Below the pieces are notes generated by a model that saw only the letters and a list, made by a program, of their open reading frames with translations, searched no databases and was not told where the DNA came from. Source: Liolophura sinensis (taxonomy: Eukaryota > Mollusca > Polyplacophora > Chitonida > Chitonidae). Taken from it: a stretch of 64,000 nucleotides of DNA. Shown here one piece after another: positions 39,901 through 47,999 of the stretch (position 1 is the stretch's first letter; the number at the start of each line of letters is the position of its first letter). A program made the position numbers and the translations under genes. Where the stretch lies: contig NC_088295.1 in assembly GCF_032854445.1 (NCBI RefSeq), positions 59,561,249 to 59,625,248 on the forward strand, given 5' to 3'.

Positions 39901-42900
39901 ATACAGTCCCTAAAAAATTGCCTTTGTGTTCAAGCGATAACGAGCAATCTGACAGGTAAACAATGGGTAATACACTTCCGAAGTGCCGTAGACGAATAAG
40001 AGAAAAATGCTTGTCAAACACCTACCTCCCCCTACATGTAGATTAATAATTACGCAAATGAACTAACGACCGTATGTAGAATATTAAAACAAAAACTGTG
40101 GTTACTGCAGATTGCTGTTAATTTTTAAATTTACAGTGGAGCTCAATGCGTGAAGAGATAGATTTTGGAAATATATTTCAATGACAAACTAGCGAAAACT
40201 TTACGCTTAATTAAGTTTACGTGGAAGGATATTATTCAACCTTGGGACTGTGTAAAAATTTCTACCTGAATTCGCACGAACCTGTGCTTCTAAAATTTAA
40301 TATGCATGACCTCTGTGCGGCTCTGGGTTAATTTTGTAAGTGGTGGCTCAAATTTCATCAGAGCTGGACTCCACTTCTTTTACATTTTTCACATTAACCA
40401 GTGAGTACAACAGCACAGGAATAATGCGTCTTTTTTAGTTCTATGAAAGGAAAACTCTTTGCGATTCCTATACCTCCAGTGTGTAGAAAAGTGTTCTTAC
40501 CTGAATGAATTAGAGGCGTTAAAACAATGTTAATTCGGCTTACACTTCATTTTTCTTGCACAGATGCTGTACCATTGTTCATGACACCCCCCAGGAGAGA
40601 AAGGCCAATCTCGGTAAAAAATTATTTTAGTATCATTCGGCGTAATATACCGGTTCACGTGTAAATTACAACGCATCGATAACGTTTCGATAAACTGGTC
40701 AGTGGCATATTTGTATAGTTAAGTTGCGGTCACGTGTTATGCAACGTTTCGCACGTATTAATGTACCGCAGTTTATGCGTGGAATAAATACATTAGGGTG
40801 TGTAAAATTTTGTAATCAGTGTATTTATACGGCACTTCCGATTGAAGTAAAGAAATGAACACGGTCTCCTGTAACAATTAAAAGATTTTACGATGATTGA
40901 AATTTCACAAGATTTTTTCACAAGGTGTATAATAGTTTGACCATCCCAAAGGATAAAATGCAATTCGTATACCTATAAAAGTCATAATTTTTCGAGGCGT
41001 CTTGGTTGCTTTAATTCATCGACTTATTTTACATGTACATGGACCGGGACGTACTGTAACGGTGTGTATGCCAATCCCACCGCGATGCACACTGGATGAG
41101 GGTTCAATCCCGACATCTGCCAGGCAGTTTTTAGATTGCTCAACGCTCATTGTTTGCGTTACTTTGGTGATTATACCTGCTCGTGATGCCGTTTCCTAAA
41201 TCTCACTTTCATGAAGAACATAAGTTCCAGCAATATGGCGTGGAAATTTGTATTTGACAAGCGAGGAAGTTCGTCGCTACCTTCCAAAAGACCTGTGGTT
41301 TACCCCGGTTTCCTGTGCCCATGAAACTGACACCTGTCGTATAAATGAAAGTACTAAGCATGGTGCTAAATGCCTATAAAATAAACATAGTACATCTTCA
41401 ACTGTGTGTTTCGTTTTATTGATTTTAGGGTCCCCTAAGCCAAAATGGTAAGTATGGTTTCAAGTTCAGAAATTATACACTATTCTGTGGAAATCTTTTT
41501 CGTGTACGCCTCAAATAAATGTTATGCGTTTTGGTATAAGAGTCATGAGACCACAAATATTTGACAAGCATGCAGTCTATTGTGAGCTTTCCATTCAGTT
41601 TAAGATAAACGACTACAGCATATATATAAAGTAAAGTCAAAGCATCGACCACTTCTTGTCATTTAATCTTTGTCGACATATCATATAAATAATACTGTTT
41701 GGTTGCATTCAGGAAAGCTCTTTGTAATTCCTGGTTCGATGCAGAAGTTTTCACACGTGTAATAATTGAAGGCATTAATTCGGCATACACTTCTTTTTTT
41801 GTCTACAGATGCTGCGCCTTTGTCTATGGTGCCCCCAAGAAGAGAACAGCCAATCTCGGTAAAGTATTATTCATTCTTTATAGCATTGATAGGAAAACAG
41901 GAGTTGCGTTGACAGTGTGATAAATGGATCAGGCCGTAACCGGTGAAATACCTTCTCTTTTGTCATTTTACCTCCAGTTATGGTTTTATTCTGATTGTTC
42001 TTGTCAATCGTTATATTCGCTGCCAAATGCGAGGAGCTTAGAGTGAATGACGGTCGGTCGTGTATCCTTGACACACCACTTTTTGATCTGGTACCTTGTG
42101 AGGCAGATCGAAATGATCATATTTTACACATGATCTTACTTTCATTGAAGACCTCTTTTCATCCACCAAATACTTTGTGAAAATCTGTATGTGACGTGTG
42201 AGAAAGTGAAGCGCATTGCCACAAAAGCCGTTGGTTTCTTATCCCGGTTACCCTCGTGCACCAACGTAAAATTGATCGCCGTCAGTGTAGGTTTAAACTA
42301 ACTACTGTATTTTACATTAATATACGCGACTGTGCACATTTTGTTTTATTGATTTCAGGGTCCCTTAAGCAAGGATTGTGAGTATGACATAATCGGTGCA
42401 TTGTTGCATGAAGGTCCTGCATGCAGAAAACATGTTCCTGTTCAGAAAATAGTGCCCTTCCTTTTTAAACTCGGCCCAAAACACATTTGTTACAGGAGGG
42501 CCTAATATTTGACCACAAATTGGACATGCTTTATTATTTACTGGTGGTAGGCCAATTGTGGAATCTAATGACATCTTTTTCACATGTGCAAGAATAAATT
42601 CACTGTTATCTTCACTTGGTGCGCCTAATCACTTGTGACGCCTTCAAGAAACACACTCTTAAATAGTATTGATTTGTTTTAGACTTGAGAGTTTAAATAT
42701 AAGCACGGGGTCTTTGTGGCTCAGTTGGTTAGCGCGCTAGCGCAACGTAATGACCCAGGAGCCTCTCACCAATGCGGTTCAAGTCCAGCTAATTCTGGCT
42801 TCCTCTCCGGCTGTACGTGGGAAAGTCTGTCTGCAACCTGCGGATGGTCGTGGGTTTCCCCCGGGCTGTGCCCGGTTTCCTCCCACCATAGTGCTGGACC

Positions 42901-44217
42901 ACGTCGTATAAGTGAAATATTCTTGAGTGTGGCGTAAAACACCAGTCAAATAAATAAAAAAATATATAAGCTGTACAAATATAAGCTGTACAATAATTTG
43001 TATATTATTTATCTTTGATTATTATTTATCTTTGTGTATTATTTATCTGTACTGTTATAATGTGGAGGAGAGAGCCGTTCTTCCTCATTGGTTTTCAAGC
43101 ATAAATCACGAATTCACATGCTTATCATCTGTGTTTTTCACAATGGACATGGGCCAGGATAAGTTGTCCACATGCGAAGCATACGTATGGTGAATCTTTC
43201 CCACCTAAGTCTCGCGCAGTCTGTTGTTCAGTTCCGCCTTTGCGATGACGAATGTGGGCTAACTGGTGACGTTGTACTCACATAACGCAAGAGAAGGATA
43301 GTCAATTCGGCTAGCCACAACAGGTTTGCAGTGTTAGAAACTCTCAACTTGGCCTTAATGCACCCATTTAATAAATGTATATATTTGACATATTTGCTTT
43401 TCCTTTTCAGACGCTGTTCCAGTAGGCTTCCGTCGTCCTTCGATTCTAAAAGCAGACGATGTGAGTGATTGTCAGATTCGTTACATTGGACTGGGACGAT
43501 GGGATGTCTAGCCATCGCGTTGAATTAGATTGCCCCGTAGAATATATGAACAGATGCAATCAAAAAGCTCATTTGAGATACATAGTTTGATTATCGATAA
43601 CTTATTTACTAGCATGGTATATGATTTGCATGCTGATATAATTCAATCGCCCAGAACATTCCTAATTTCATTATTTCTTTATAAATTTCTTTATATGCTT
43701 TCTTAGTTCTTTGGAGGTTTGTGTTGGGTGTTATTTAGAAAACTAGTCGTTTCTAACCTAGATTATTGACCTGGAACGTCCATTCTGGTTGATTGTGGTT
43801 AATACGATGTGTCAATGATTTAAATATGGACAGACATTTTGTGACTTATAGTAAATTTTGCTTTATTTGAACAGTTGGATAAAGTATACTCGTCAGTCCT
43901 ATAATAACCACAAAATGGCTTTCCTAAACTAGTGCCGATCTCTAAATATCTCAAAAAATGAATGCGTTATGCTTAATAACCCTATAGCTGTATTTACATA
44001 ATACGTATTCTGTGGAAATTTTCAGAATAAATGTGAAAATTAAATTAATTTGAATTGATCTAATTTAATTTGAGAAAAATTAATAGAAAACTGCAAATAA
44101 ATTGGAACGAAAAAGAAGGGCTCAGGATTCAATATATCGATTTATTTTAGTTGTGCTGTCGGAATGACTGTTTCTTTTTTTTGTTAACAGCTTAACGCTC
44201 AAGCTGTTCACTACTAA
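21879..44217 (+). CDS. Gene 2: secreted micro-exon repeat protein (13 A/B exon pairs)
   Basis: Not recognised as a named family. Exons: 5' UTR 21879-21909; 22005-22087 (ATG at 22030); 22191-22247; 22553-off-by-five alternative avoided by phase, giving 22538-22575 region; 23227-23266; 25132-25151; thirteen A+B pairs from 25689 to 43460; terminal exon 44191-44237 with TAA at 44215. Phases join throughout. Coding exons of 58, 57, 38, 40, 20, 13 x 69 and 27 nt total 1137 nt, or 378 residues, if the 49-nt exon at 33427 is counted as 50. The protein starts with signal peptide MKLLLVAFAMCVVAYA, then about 55 unique residues, then a 23-residue repeat (GPLSQD plus DAAPMFIVPPRRDRPIS), then LNAQAVHY. 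The repeat is rich in Pro and Arg and has no Cys. Twelve of the thirteen B exons carry PPRR, a possible dibasic cleavage site. A disordered matrix protein is an equal alternative. Confidence 0.75.
22005..22087 (+). CDS. Gene 2 signal-peptide exon
   Basis: Acceptor ttttattcctag, donor gtaagttg. ATG at 22030 opens MKLLLVAFAMCVVAYA followed by QQE and a final C (phase 1). A short basic start, a hydrophobic core and an AYA end fit signal peptidase cleavage after residue 16. Confidence 0.8.
22191..22247 (+). CDS. Gene 2 exon 3 (unique region)
   Basis: A 57-nt exon, phase 1 to 1, between ctgtccgcag and gtaagtaagg. It completes an Arg, then reads LIPNPYLNLLVACANQSL. A second GTAAGG donor four bases later would break the frame. 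Confidence 0.6.
22538..22575 (+). CDS. Gene 2 exon 4 (unique region)
   Basis: A 38-nt exon (2 + 36) between ctttctacatacag and gtaagaac, reading IQQVERGSQLESN. A second AG five bases later gives a 33-nt exon that would not fit the neighbouring phases, so the upstream AG was chosen. Confidence 0.55.
22700..22870 (+). mobile_element. Possible tRNA-derived SINE relic
   Basis: A B-box-like GTGTTCGAATCCAAC is followed by the SINE-like phrase ggtttattttagtttcctcc. The element is worn and its ends are unclear. Confidence 0.35.
23227..23266 (+). CDS. Gene 2 exon 5 (A-like)
   Basis: A 40-nt exon (39 + 1) between gttttctcag and the weak donor gttaga, reading VPIEERWFRPSMH. Its first 18 bases resemble the gene 1 exon for EPMEDR, which supports common origin. 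Confidence 0.55.
24510..24731 (+). mobile_element. SINE (family 1), 5'-truncated
   Basis: GAGTTCAAGTCCAGCTCATG box, GGCCGCCGTCGTATAAGTGA-like body and an A-rich end. It lies in the intron before gene 2 exon 6. Confidence 0.75.
25132..25151 (+). CDS. Gene 2 exon 6 (B-like, 20 nt)
   Basis: A 20-nt exon (2 + 18) after a long T tract and TTTACAG, before donor gtaaatc. With the carried G it reads VPEQHNK and enters the first GPLSQD exon in phase 0. Confidence 0.6.
25493..25511. repeat. Poly-C tract in gene 2 intron
   Basis: About fourteen consecutive C followed by ACCCCCGACCACCCC. Such tracts are prone to sequence error. Confidence 0.8.
25689..27152 (+). CDS. Gene 2 repeat pair 1
   Basis: Exon A 25689-25707 (GPLSQD) and exon B 27103-27152 (DAVPLFMTPPRRERPIS). 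Splice sites are cggttgcag/gtgagtatgac and tttcttgcacag/gtaaaaaatt. Exon B is identical to that of pair 11. Confidence 0.75.
26785..27042 (-). mobile_element. SINE (family 2), truncated, with CACT-repeat tail
   Basis: Flanked by AATGA duplications (26780-26784 and 27043-27047). The homologous intron near 40.5 kb lacks it and has a single AATGA, which is a natural empty site. The body matches 28301-28588. Confidence 0.75.
27232..27437 (-). mobile_element. SINE (family 1)
   Basis: On the minus strand: an A-box region near 27410-27430, the B box near 27350, then the body. The AAATA tail is absent. Lies in a gene 2 intron. Confidence 0.7.
27650..28030 (+). repeat. Intron segment with tRNA-like B box, shared with 41.03-41.39 kb
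   Basis: GGGTTCAATACCGG, a CTCATTGTGTGCGTTA-like stretch and GAAAGTATTGAGCATGG recur, with changes, at 41030-41390 before pair 12. It is either an old SINE or part of the duplicated B-to-A intron. Confidence 0.4.
28061..28928 (+). CDS. Gene 2 repeat pair 2
   Basis: Exon A 28061-28079 (GPLSQD, donor gtaagtaagg) and exon B 28879-28928 (DAAPMFIVPPRRDRPIS). The intron between them carries a full-length SINE (28301-28703). Confidence 0.8.
28301..28703 (-). mobile_element. Full-length tRNA-derived SINE (family 2)
   Basis: A 403-bp element flanked by perfect 11-bp duplications CAGTCTTTTGT (28290-28300, 28704-28714). On the minus strand the head reads TAGCACAGTTGGTAGAGCG (A box) with a degraded B box GGATCAATCC, then a body with TATCAGTATAATGGC and a tail of CACT repeats. 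Confidence 0.85.
29670..30054 (+). CDS. Gene 2 repeat pair 3
   Basis: Exon A 29670-29688 (GPLSQD) and exon B 30005-30054 (FIV variant), separated by 316 bp. Confidence 0.8.
30821..31205 (+). CDS. Gene 2 repeat pair 4
   Basis: Exon A 30821-30839 (GPLGQD, Ser to Gly) and exon B 31156-31205 (FIV variant). Confidence 0.8.
31933..32317 (+). CDS. Gene 2 repeat pair 5
   Basis: Exon A 31933-31951 (GPLGQD) and exon B 32268-32317 (FMV variant). Confidence 0.8.
33091..33475 (+). CDS. Gene 2 repeat pair 6, with a one-base deletion
   Basis: Exon A 33091-33109 (GPLSQD) is normal. Exon B 33427-33475 is 49 nt because a run of five C is four here, which breaks the reading frame after FIVP. It is a real mutation or a homopolymer sequence error; skipping the pair would keep the frame. 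Confidence 0.65.
34217..34601 (+). CDS. Gene 2 repeat pair 7
   Basis: Exon A 34217-34235 (GPLSQD) and exon B 34552-34601 (FIV variant). Confidence 0.8.
35329..35713 (+). CDS. Gene 2 repeat pair 8
   Basis: Exon A 35329-35347 (GPLSQD) and exon B 35664-35713 (FIV variant). The longer genomic units start with this pair. Confidence 0.8.
36633..37017 (+). CDS. Gene 2 repeat pair 9
   Basis: Exon A 36633-36651 (GPLSQD) and exon B 36968-37017 (FMV variant). Confidence 0.8.
37938..38322 (+). CDS. Gene 2 repeat pair 10
   Basis: Exon A 37938-37956 (GPLSQD) and exon B 38273-38322 (FMV variant), almost a copy of pair 9 including the introns. Confidence 0.8.
39243..40613 (+). CDS. Gene 2 repeat pair 11
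   Basis: Exon A 39243-39261 (GPLSQD) is the last of the tandem units. Its partner exon B lies beyond the array at 40564-40613 (DAVPLFMTPPRRERPIS), identical to that of pair 1. Confidence 0.75.
39462..40430. other. Unique sequence after the gene 2 array
   Basis: Replaces the expected rest of a tandem unit after the A exon at 39243. No exon, RNA gene or repeat was recognised. Confidence 0.5.
41429..41858 (+). CDS. Gene 2 repeat pair 12
   Basis: Exon A 41429-41447 (GPLSQN, donor gtaagtatgg) and exon B 41809-41858 (DAAPLSMVPPRREQPIS). More diverged than the array units. Confidence 0.75.
42359..43460 (+). CDS. Gene 2 repeat pair 13 (degenerate last repeat)
   Basis: Exon A 42359-42377 (GPLSKD, ending in T) and exon B 43411-43460 (YAVPVGFRRPSILKADD). 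It keeps the 19 + 50 nt lengths and phases but has lost PPRR. A family 1 SINE lies in its intron. Confidence 0.7.
42707..42962 (+). mobile_element. SINE (family 1), near full length
   Basis: Head TGGCTCAGTTGGTTAGCGCG (A box), a B box shortened to GGTTCAAGTCC, the body and an AAATA tail. Lies in the intron of pair 13. Confidence 0.85.
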
Positions 44218-44237
44218 GACAACTGGGGAGACCAGAG
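44191..44237 (+). CDS. Gene 2 terminal coding exon
   Basis: Acceptor ttttgttaacag, donor gtaagatt. In phase 0 it reads LNAQAVHY then TAA (44215-44217). The last 20 bases are 3' UTR, so the stop lies 20 nt before the last splice junction, close enough to escape nonsense-mediated decay. Confidence 0.65.
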
Positions 44238-44294
44238 GTAAGATTACTTAAGTCATTCATTTGTGTCATCTTATAATAAGAGTAGTGTAATCGA

Positions 44295-44378
44295 TATGCG
44301 GTTTCCTCCACCCATAAAAATGACCGCCACATGGGAAACATTCTTGAGTATGACGGTAAACAACAGTCGAGAAAATAA
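44295..44378 (+). mobile_element. SINE-like 3' fragment
   Basis: Contains gcggtttcctccacccata and gaaacattcttgagtatgac, the diverged end of a family 1-like SINE. Confidence 0.45.
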
Positions 44379-44448
44379 AGATGGTATGGGATGATCTGAA
44401 CTTTCCACATACAATACGTTCCGTCATATGGCATATATCAGGACGGTA

Positions 44449-45505
44449 CATACTCACCCATACCATACACGTGTACAAGTTACTCATGCAGCCCTACCAT
44501 ACACATATACAAGTTACTCATCCCTACACGTATACAAGTTACTCATGCAGCCCTACCATGCACGTATACAAGTTACTCATGCACCCCTACCATACACATA
44601 TACAAGTTTCTCACCCCTACCATGCACGTATACAAGTTACTCATGCAGCCCTACCCTGCAAATATACAAGTTATTCATGCAGCCCAACCATGCACGTATA
44701 CAAGTTACTCATGCAACCCTACCATGCACGTATACAAGTTACTCATCCCTATCATAGACGTATATAAGTTACTCTCCCCTACCATGCACGTATAAAAGTT
44801 ACTCATGCAGCCCTACCCTGCACATATACAAGTTACCCATGCAGCCCTACTATAGACGTATACAAGTTACTCTCTCCTACCATGTACATATACAAGTTAC
44901 TCACCCCTACCAAGGACGCATGTGCAGGGTAGGGCTGCATGAGTAACTTGTATACGTGCATGGTAGGGGTGAATAACTTGTATACGTACATGGTAGGGTT
45001 GCATGAGTAACTTGTATACCTCAATGGTACGGCTGCACGAGTTACTCGCCGCGATCAAGCACGCATACAAGTTACTCATGCATACCTACCATAGACGTGT
45101 ACAAGTTACTCACACCTACCATCCACGTATACAAGTTACTCACCGCGATCATGCACGCATGCAAGTTACTCATGCATACCTAACATGCACATATACAAGT
45201 TATTCATGCATACTACCGTGCACGTATGCAAGTTACTCACCCCTACCAGGCGCGCATACAAGTTATTCATGCAGCCCTACCATAAACATGTACAAGTTAT
45301 TCATACATACTACCATACACGTATACAAGTTACTCACCCCTAACATGCAAGAATACAAGCTACTCATGCATACCTACCATAGACGTGTACAAGTTACTCA
45401 CCGCGATCATACACGGATACAAGCTACTCGTGCATCCCTAACATGCACCACTACCATTACGTATATAACTTACTCACTCCAACCAAGTACACATACAACT
45501 TACCC
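44449..45505. repeat. Minisatellite with an internal orientation switch
   Basis: About thirty copies of a variable unit of about 20-36 bp built around TATACAAGTTACTCATGCAG with CCCTACCATGCACG spacers. The block at about 44931-45038 has the reverse complement, so the array flips orientation twice. It lies in the 3' UTR intron of gene 2. Long open frames through it are by-products of the repeat. Confidence 0.9.
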
Positions 45506-45569
45506 TATCAAGAACATATTACCCCTATACCATTCACCGTCCTAATGGCTTAATATATTTCCTTTTCAG

Positions 45570-45895
45570 AGTCTCTACTTCCGGGGAGTGCACTACCGAA
45601 CAATGAAAGGGCACTGACGTTCCTCTCCTCTCCTCTCCTCTCCTCTCCTCTCCGATATAACATATCGACATTAAAACCATGCTGTTATCTAGACTACCTT
45701 GCATTCAAATGTCTGATGTATTTATATGTTGTTTACAAAAGTATGTAACGCACTTTCCCCTTCCATCCAGGTCTTCATGCTCTCTTCGTGTATTCCTCGA
45801 ATCCTTTTTTTTGTGAAATTCGCTTTAATTACAAACTGTTGAAACTTAGAATTCTTGTAACCGGTAACAAATAAATCTCCATTGGCTTGCCTTTA
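45570..45895 (+). other. Gene 2 3' UTR last exon with polyadenylation signal
   Basis: Acceptor tttccttttcag at 45569. AATAAA lies at 45870-45875, so cleavage is expected near 45890. A TCTCC microsatellite lies within it. Confidence 0.5.
45621..45653. repeat. TCTCC pentanucleotide microsatellite
   Basis: About six and a half copies of CTCCT within the predicted last exon of gene 2. Confidence 0.85.
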
Positions 45896-46630
45896 TATGA
45901 ATTGCCTATTTATCGACAACCTGCTTCAGAGTCGGTTCAAAACTGATGTTAATATATAAAGTAACAATGAAAAAATGATTATTTATTTACCGACTGGACT
46001 ATTTTAAAGAACTCAAATTTAATGTATTTTTGGCCGAGCTGTGCAATGTACCAGGAGCCTCTTACCAATGCGGTCGCTGTGAGTGCAAGTCCAGCTCATA
46101 CTGGCTTCCTCTCCGGCCGTACGTGAGAAGGTCTACCAGCAACCTGCGGATGGTTGTGGGATTCCGCCGGGCTCTACCCGCTTTCCTCTCACCATATTGC
46201 TAACCGCCATCGTATAAGAGAACTATTCTCGGGAACGGTGTAAAACAAGTAAATAAATTTAATTTACTCAAATGAACAAAAACAAATGGTTTAAGTGGTA
46301 ACTCGTTCATCCACACATTTTTCTGTCTGCAAGAGGAAATAAATTTGTGTAGGGATACCGAACTTAAAGGGCCGTTAATCTTCTTTTTTAGAATTGTTTG
46401 ATTGGCCCTTTACATAGTAATTTGTCAGTCATCGGTCTGCTTTAAACGACTCATTATTTTAGTAATTCCAAACTTGGAAGCAGGTGGCACCATTTTTATT
46501 TTCTTTTGTATGATCCAACCCAAGAATTCACTGTACAATTGAGCCACCAATCCAAATGTAGGCCTTTTGAAATAGGATAATTCTCCATTTGTTGAATTAT
46601 TTTTCACCAATCAAAAATACCTTACATATG
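45896..46630. other. Intergenic stretch after gene 2
   Basis: Nothing apart from the truncated SINE at 46048-46262. Confidence 0.5.
46048..46262 (+). mobile_element. SINE (family 1), head-truncated
   Basis: Begins at the ACCAGGAGCCTCTTACCAAT region, has a changed B box (GAGTGCAAGTCC), a diverged body and an A-rich tail. Confidence 0.75.
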
Positions 46631-46647
46631 AACAACAATGCCATCCT

Positions 46648-46915
46648 GGGGCCTCCGTGACTCAGTTCGCTAGCACTCTAGTGTAGCGTAATGACCCAAG
46701 AGCCTCTCACCAATGCGGTCGCTGTGAGTTCAAGTCCAGCTCATGCTGGCTCCCTCTCCGGCCGTAAGTGGGAAGGTCTAGCAGCAACCTGCGGATGGTC
46801 GTGGGTTTCCCCCGGGCTCTGCCCGTTTTCCACCCACCATAATGCTGGCCGCCGTCGTATAAGTAAAATAGTCTTGAGTGCGACGTAAAACACCAATCAA
46901 ATAAATAAATAAATA
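46648..46915 (+). mobile_element. Full-length reference copy of SINE family 1
   Basis: A 268-bp element flanked by perfect 14-bp duplications AACAATGCCATCCT (46634-46647, 46916-46929). Head GGCCTCCGTGACTCAGTTCG, B box GAGTTCAAGTCC at 46726-46737, AAATA tail. It defines the family's boundaries. Confidence 0.9.
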
Positions 46916-47033
46916 AACAATGCCATCCTCCAGTATACCTAAAAACAGTAAAATAAGAACAAATTAGTACGTCGAGCTTAATGTGTGCACAGAAACAGCC
47001 TATGTTGATCGATACGTTGATTCCAGTTGTTAG

Positions 47034-47766
47034 CAGCGCCATCTATGTTGTCAAACTCGAAGGAGGCAACTACCACTGAACTTCACCTGGGCCATGTCCA
47101 TTAGACAACCACTAGCTCTTGGACTAGTGATACTGGTCTACCTATGCTGTATTCACCAGGGCGACATAGATGACTTTGTTCATGTATGTGCTTGAGTTGA
47201 ACCTGAAAGGATGTTTTGTTTCACAAACTATGGTAAATAATGATGTATGTTATTCATTTTGAACAAGCTACATTAGATCAGTAAATAAAATCTATAGTGT
47301 ACCGGTATCTGTCATCATTCAGCAGTACCGGTACGTTTATGTAGAACGATGTACCGGTAGGTCACCATAAAACCCCTGAATGGAGTCTACAGTGACCTCT
47401 TTCGGCATAATGACACAATGCAAAACAGACGTGTCACTGTACCACATTTTTTAGTGTGTGCAGAGGGACATATTTTAACCAGCGAACAGCCCCAAAACAC
47501 CTTCGTTGATCGATTACTTTTAAATGCAAATTACATGCAACACCATCTATGTTGTAAAACGCAATGACTGTCCAACTTGTGTACAAGCGCGTGAGTTGAA
47601 TGGATGTTAACTTCACAAGCTACAATGAAATGTAATGACAATAAGCTCAAATTTTTCCCTCTTTTAAACCAAAATGTTAAAAGTTGTTTAATTTTAGGGC
47701 GGAAAGAGTCATGTGCTATAACTTTATCGGAAGAAATTCGAACACAGCGCCCTCTATGTTGTCAAT
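47034..47766. repeat. Three diverged copies of a CATCTATGTTGT-containing repeat
   Basis: Copies at about 47034-47055, 47539-47560 and 47744-47766. The first two are preceded by GTTGATCGAT and followed by a similar GAGTTGAA...GGATGTT sequence, so about 250 bp is duplicated. Confidence 0.5.
47094..47183 (+). CDS. Possible first exon with signal peptide
   Basis: ATG in a good context (ggccATGt) opens MSIRQPLALGLVILVYLCC followed by IHQGDIDDFVH, then a possible donor gtatgtgc; read through, the frame ends three codons later. A basic start and a long hydrophobic core fit a secretion signal. No following exon was identified, so it may be a chance frame or the remains of a gene. Confidence 0.3.
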
Positions 47767-47849
47767 GGCGTTTTGGAAATGGGTAAGGCGATTATTGACC
47801 TGGAACGCCCCGGTATGGCTTACGAATGGTATAGAGGATATTGAGGATG

Positions 47850-47968
47850 TTGCACAGTGAAGGTTAAATACCATAAATATTGTTCGATTGAGAGGTTTGC
47901 GTCTTGTTGGTTATCATTTCCGCCCGTCACTCGAGCAATATTTATGGTATTCAACCTTCACTGTGCAA
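47850..47968. repeat. 38-bp inverted repeat (hairpin-like element)
   Basis: Arms 47850-47887 and 47931-47968 are reverse complements at 36 of 38 positions, with a 43-bp spacer. It could be a small MITE or a structured transcript region. Confidence 0.75.
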
Positions 47969-47999
47969 TATTCTATTTGTTATTTATATCCTGACATTT

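Noticed and set aside
44381-45545. Open frames of 109-180 codons through the minisatellite
   Set aside because: They exist because the repeat units are free of stops in some frames. They follow the repeat on both strands and have no start context or codon pattern of a gene.
46648-46760. tRNA gene suggested by A and B boxes
   Set aside because: The cloverleaf cannot be completed and the sequence continues into a SINE body with an AAATA tail and a target-site duplication.
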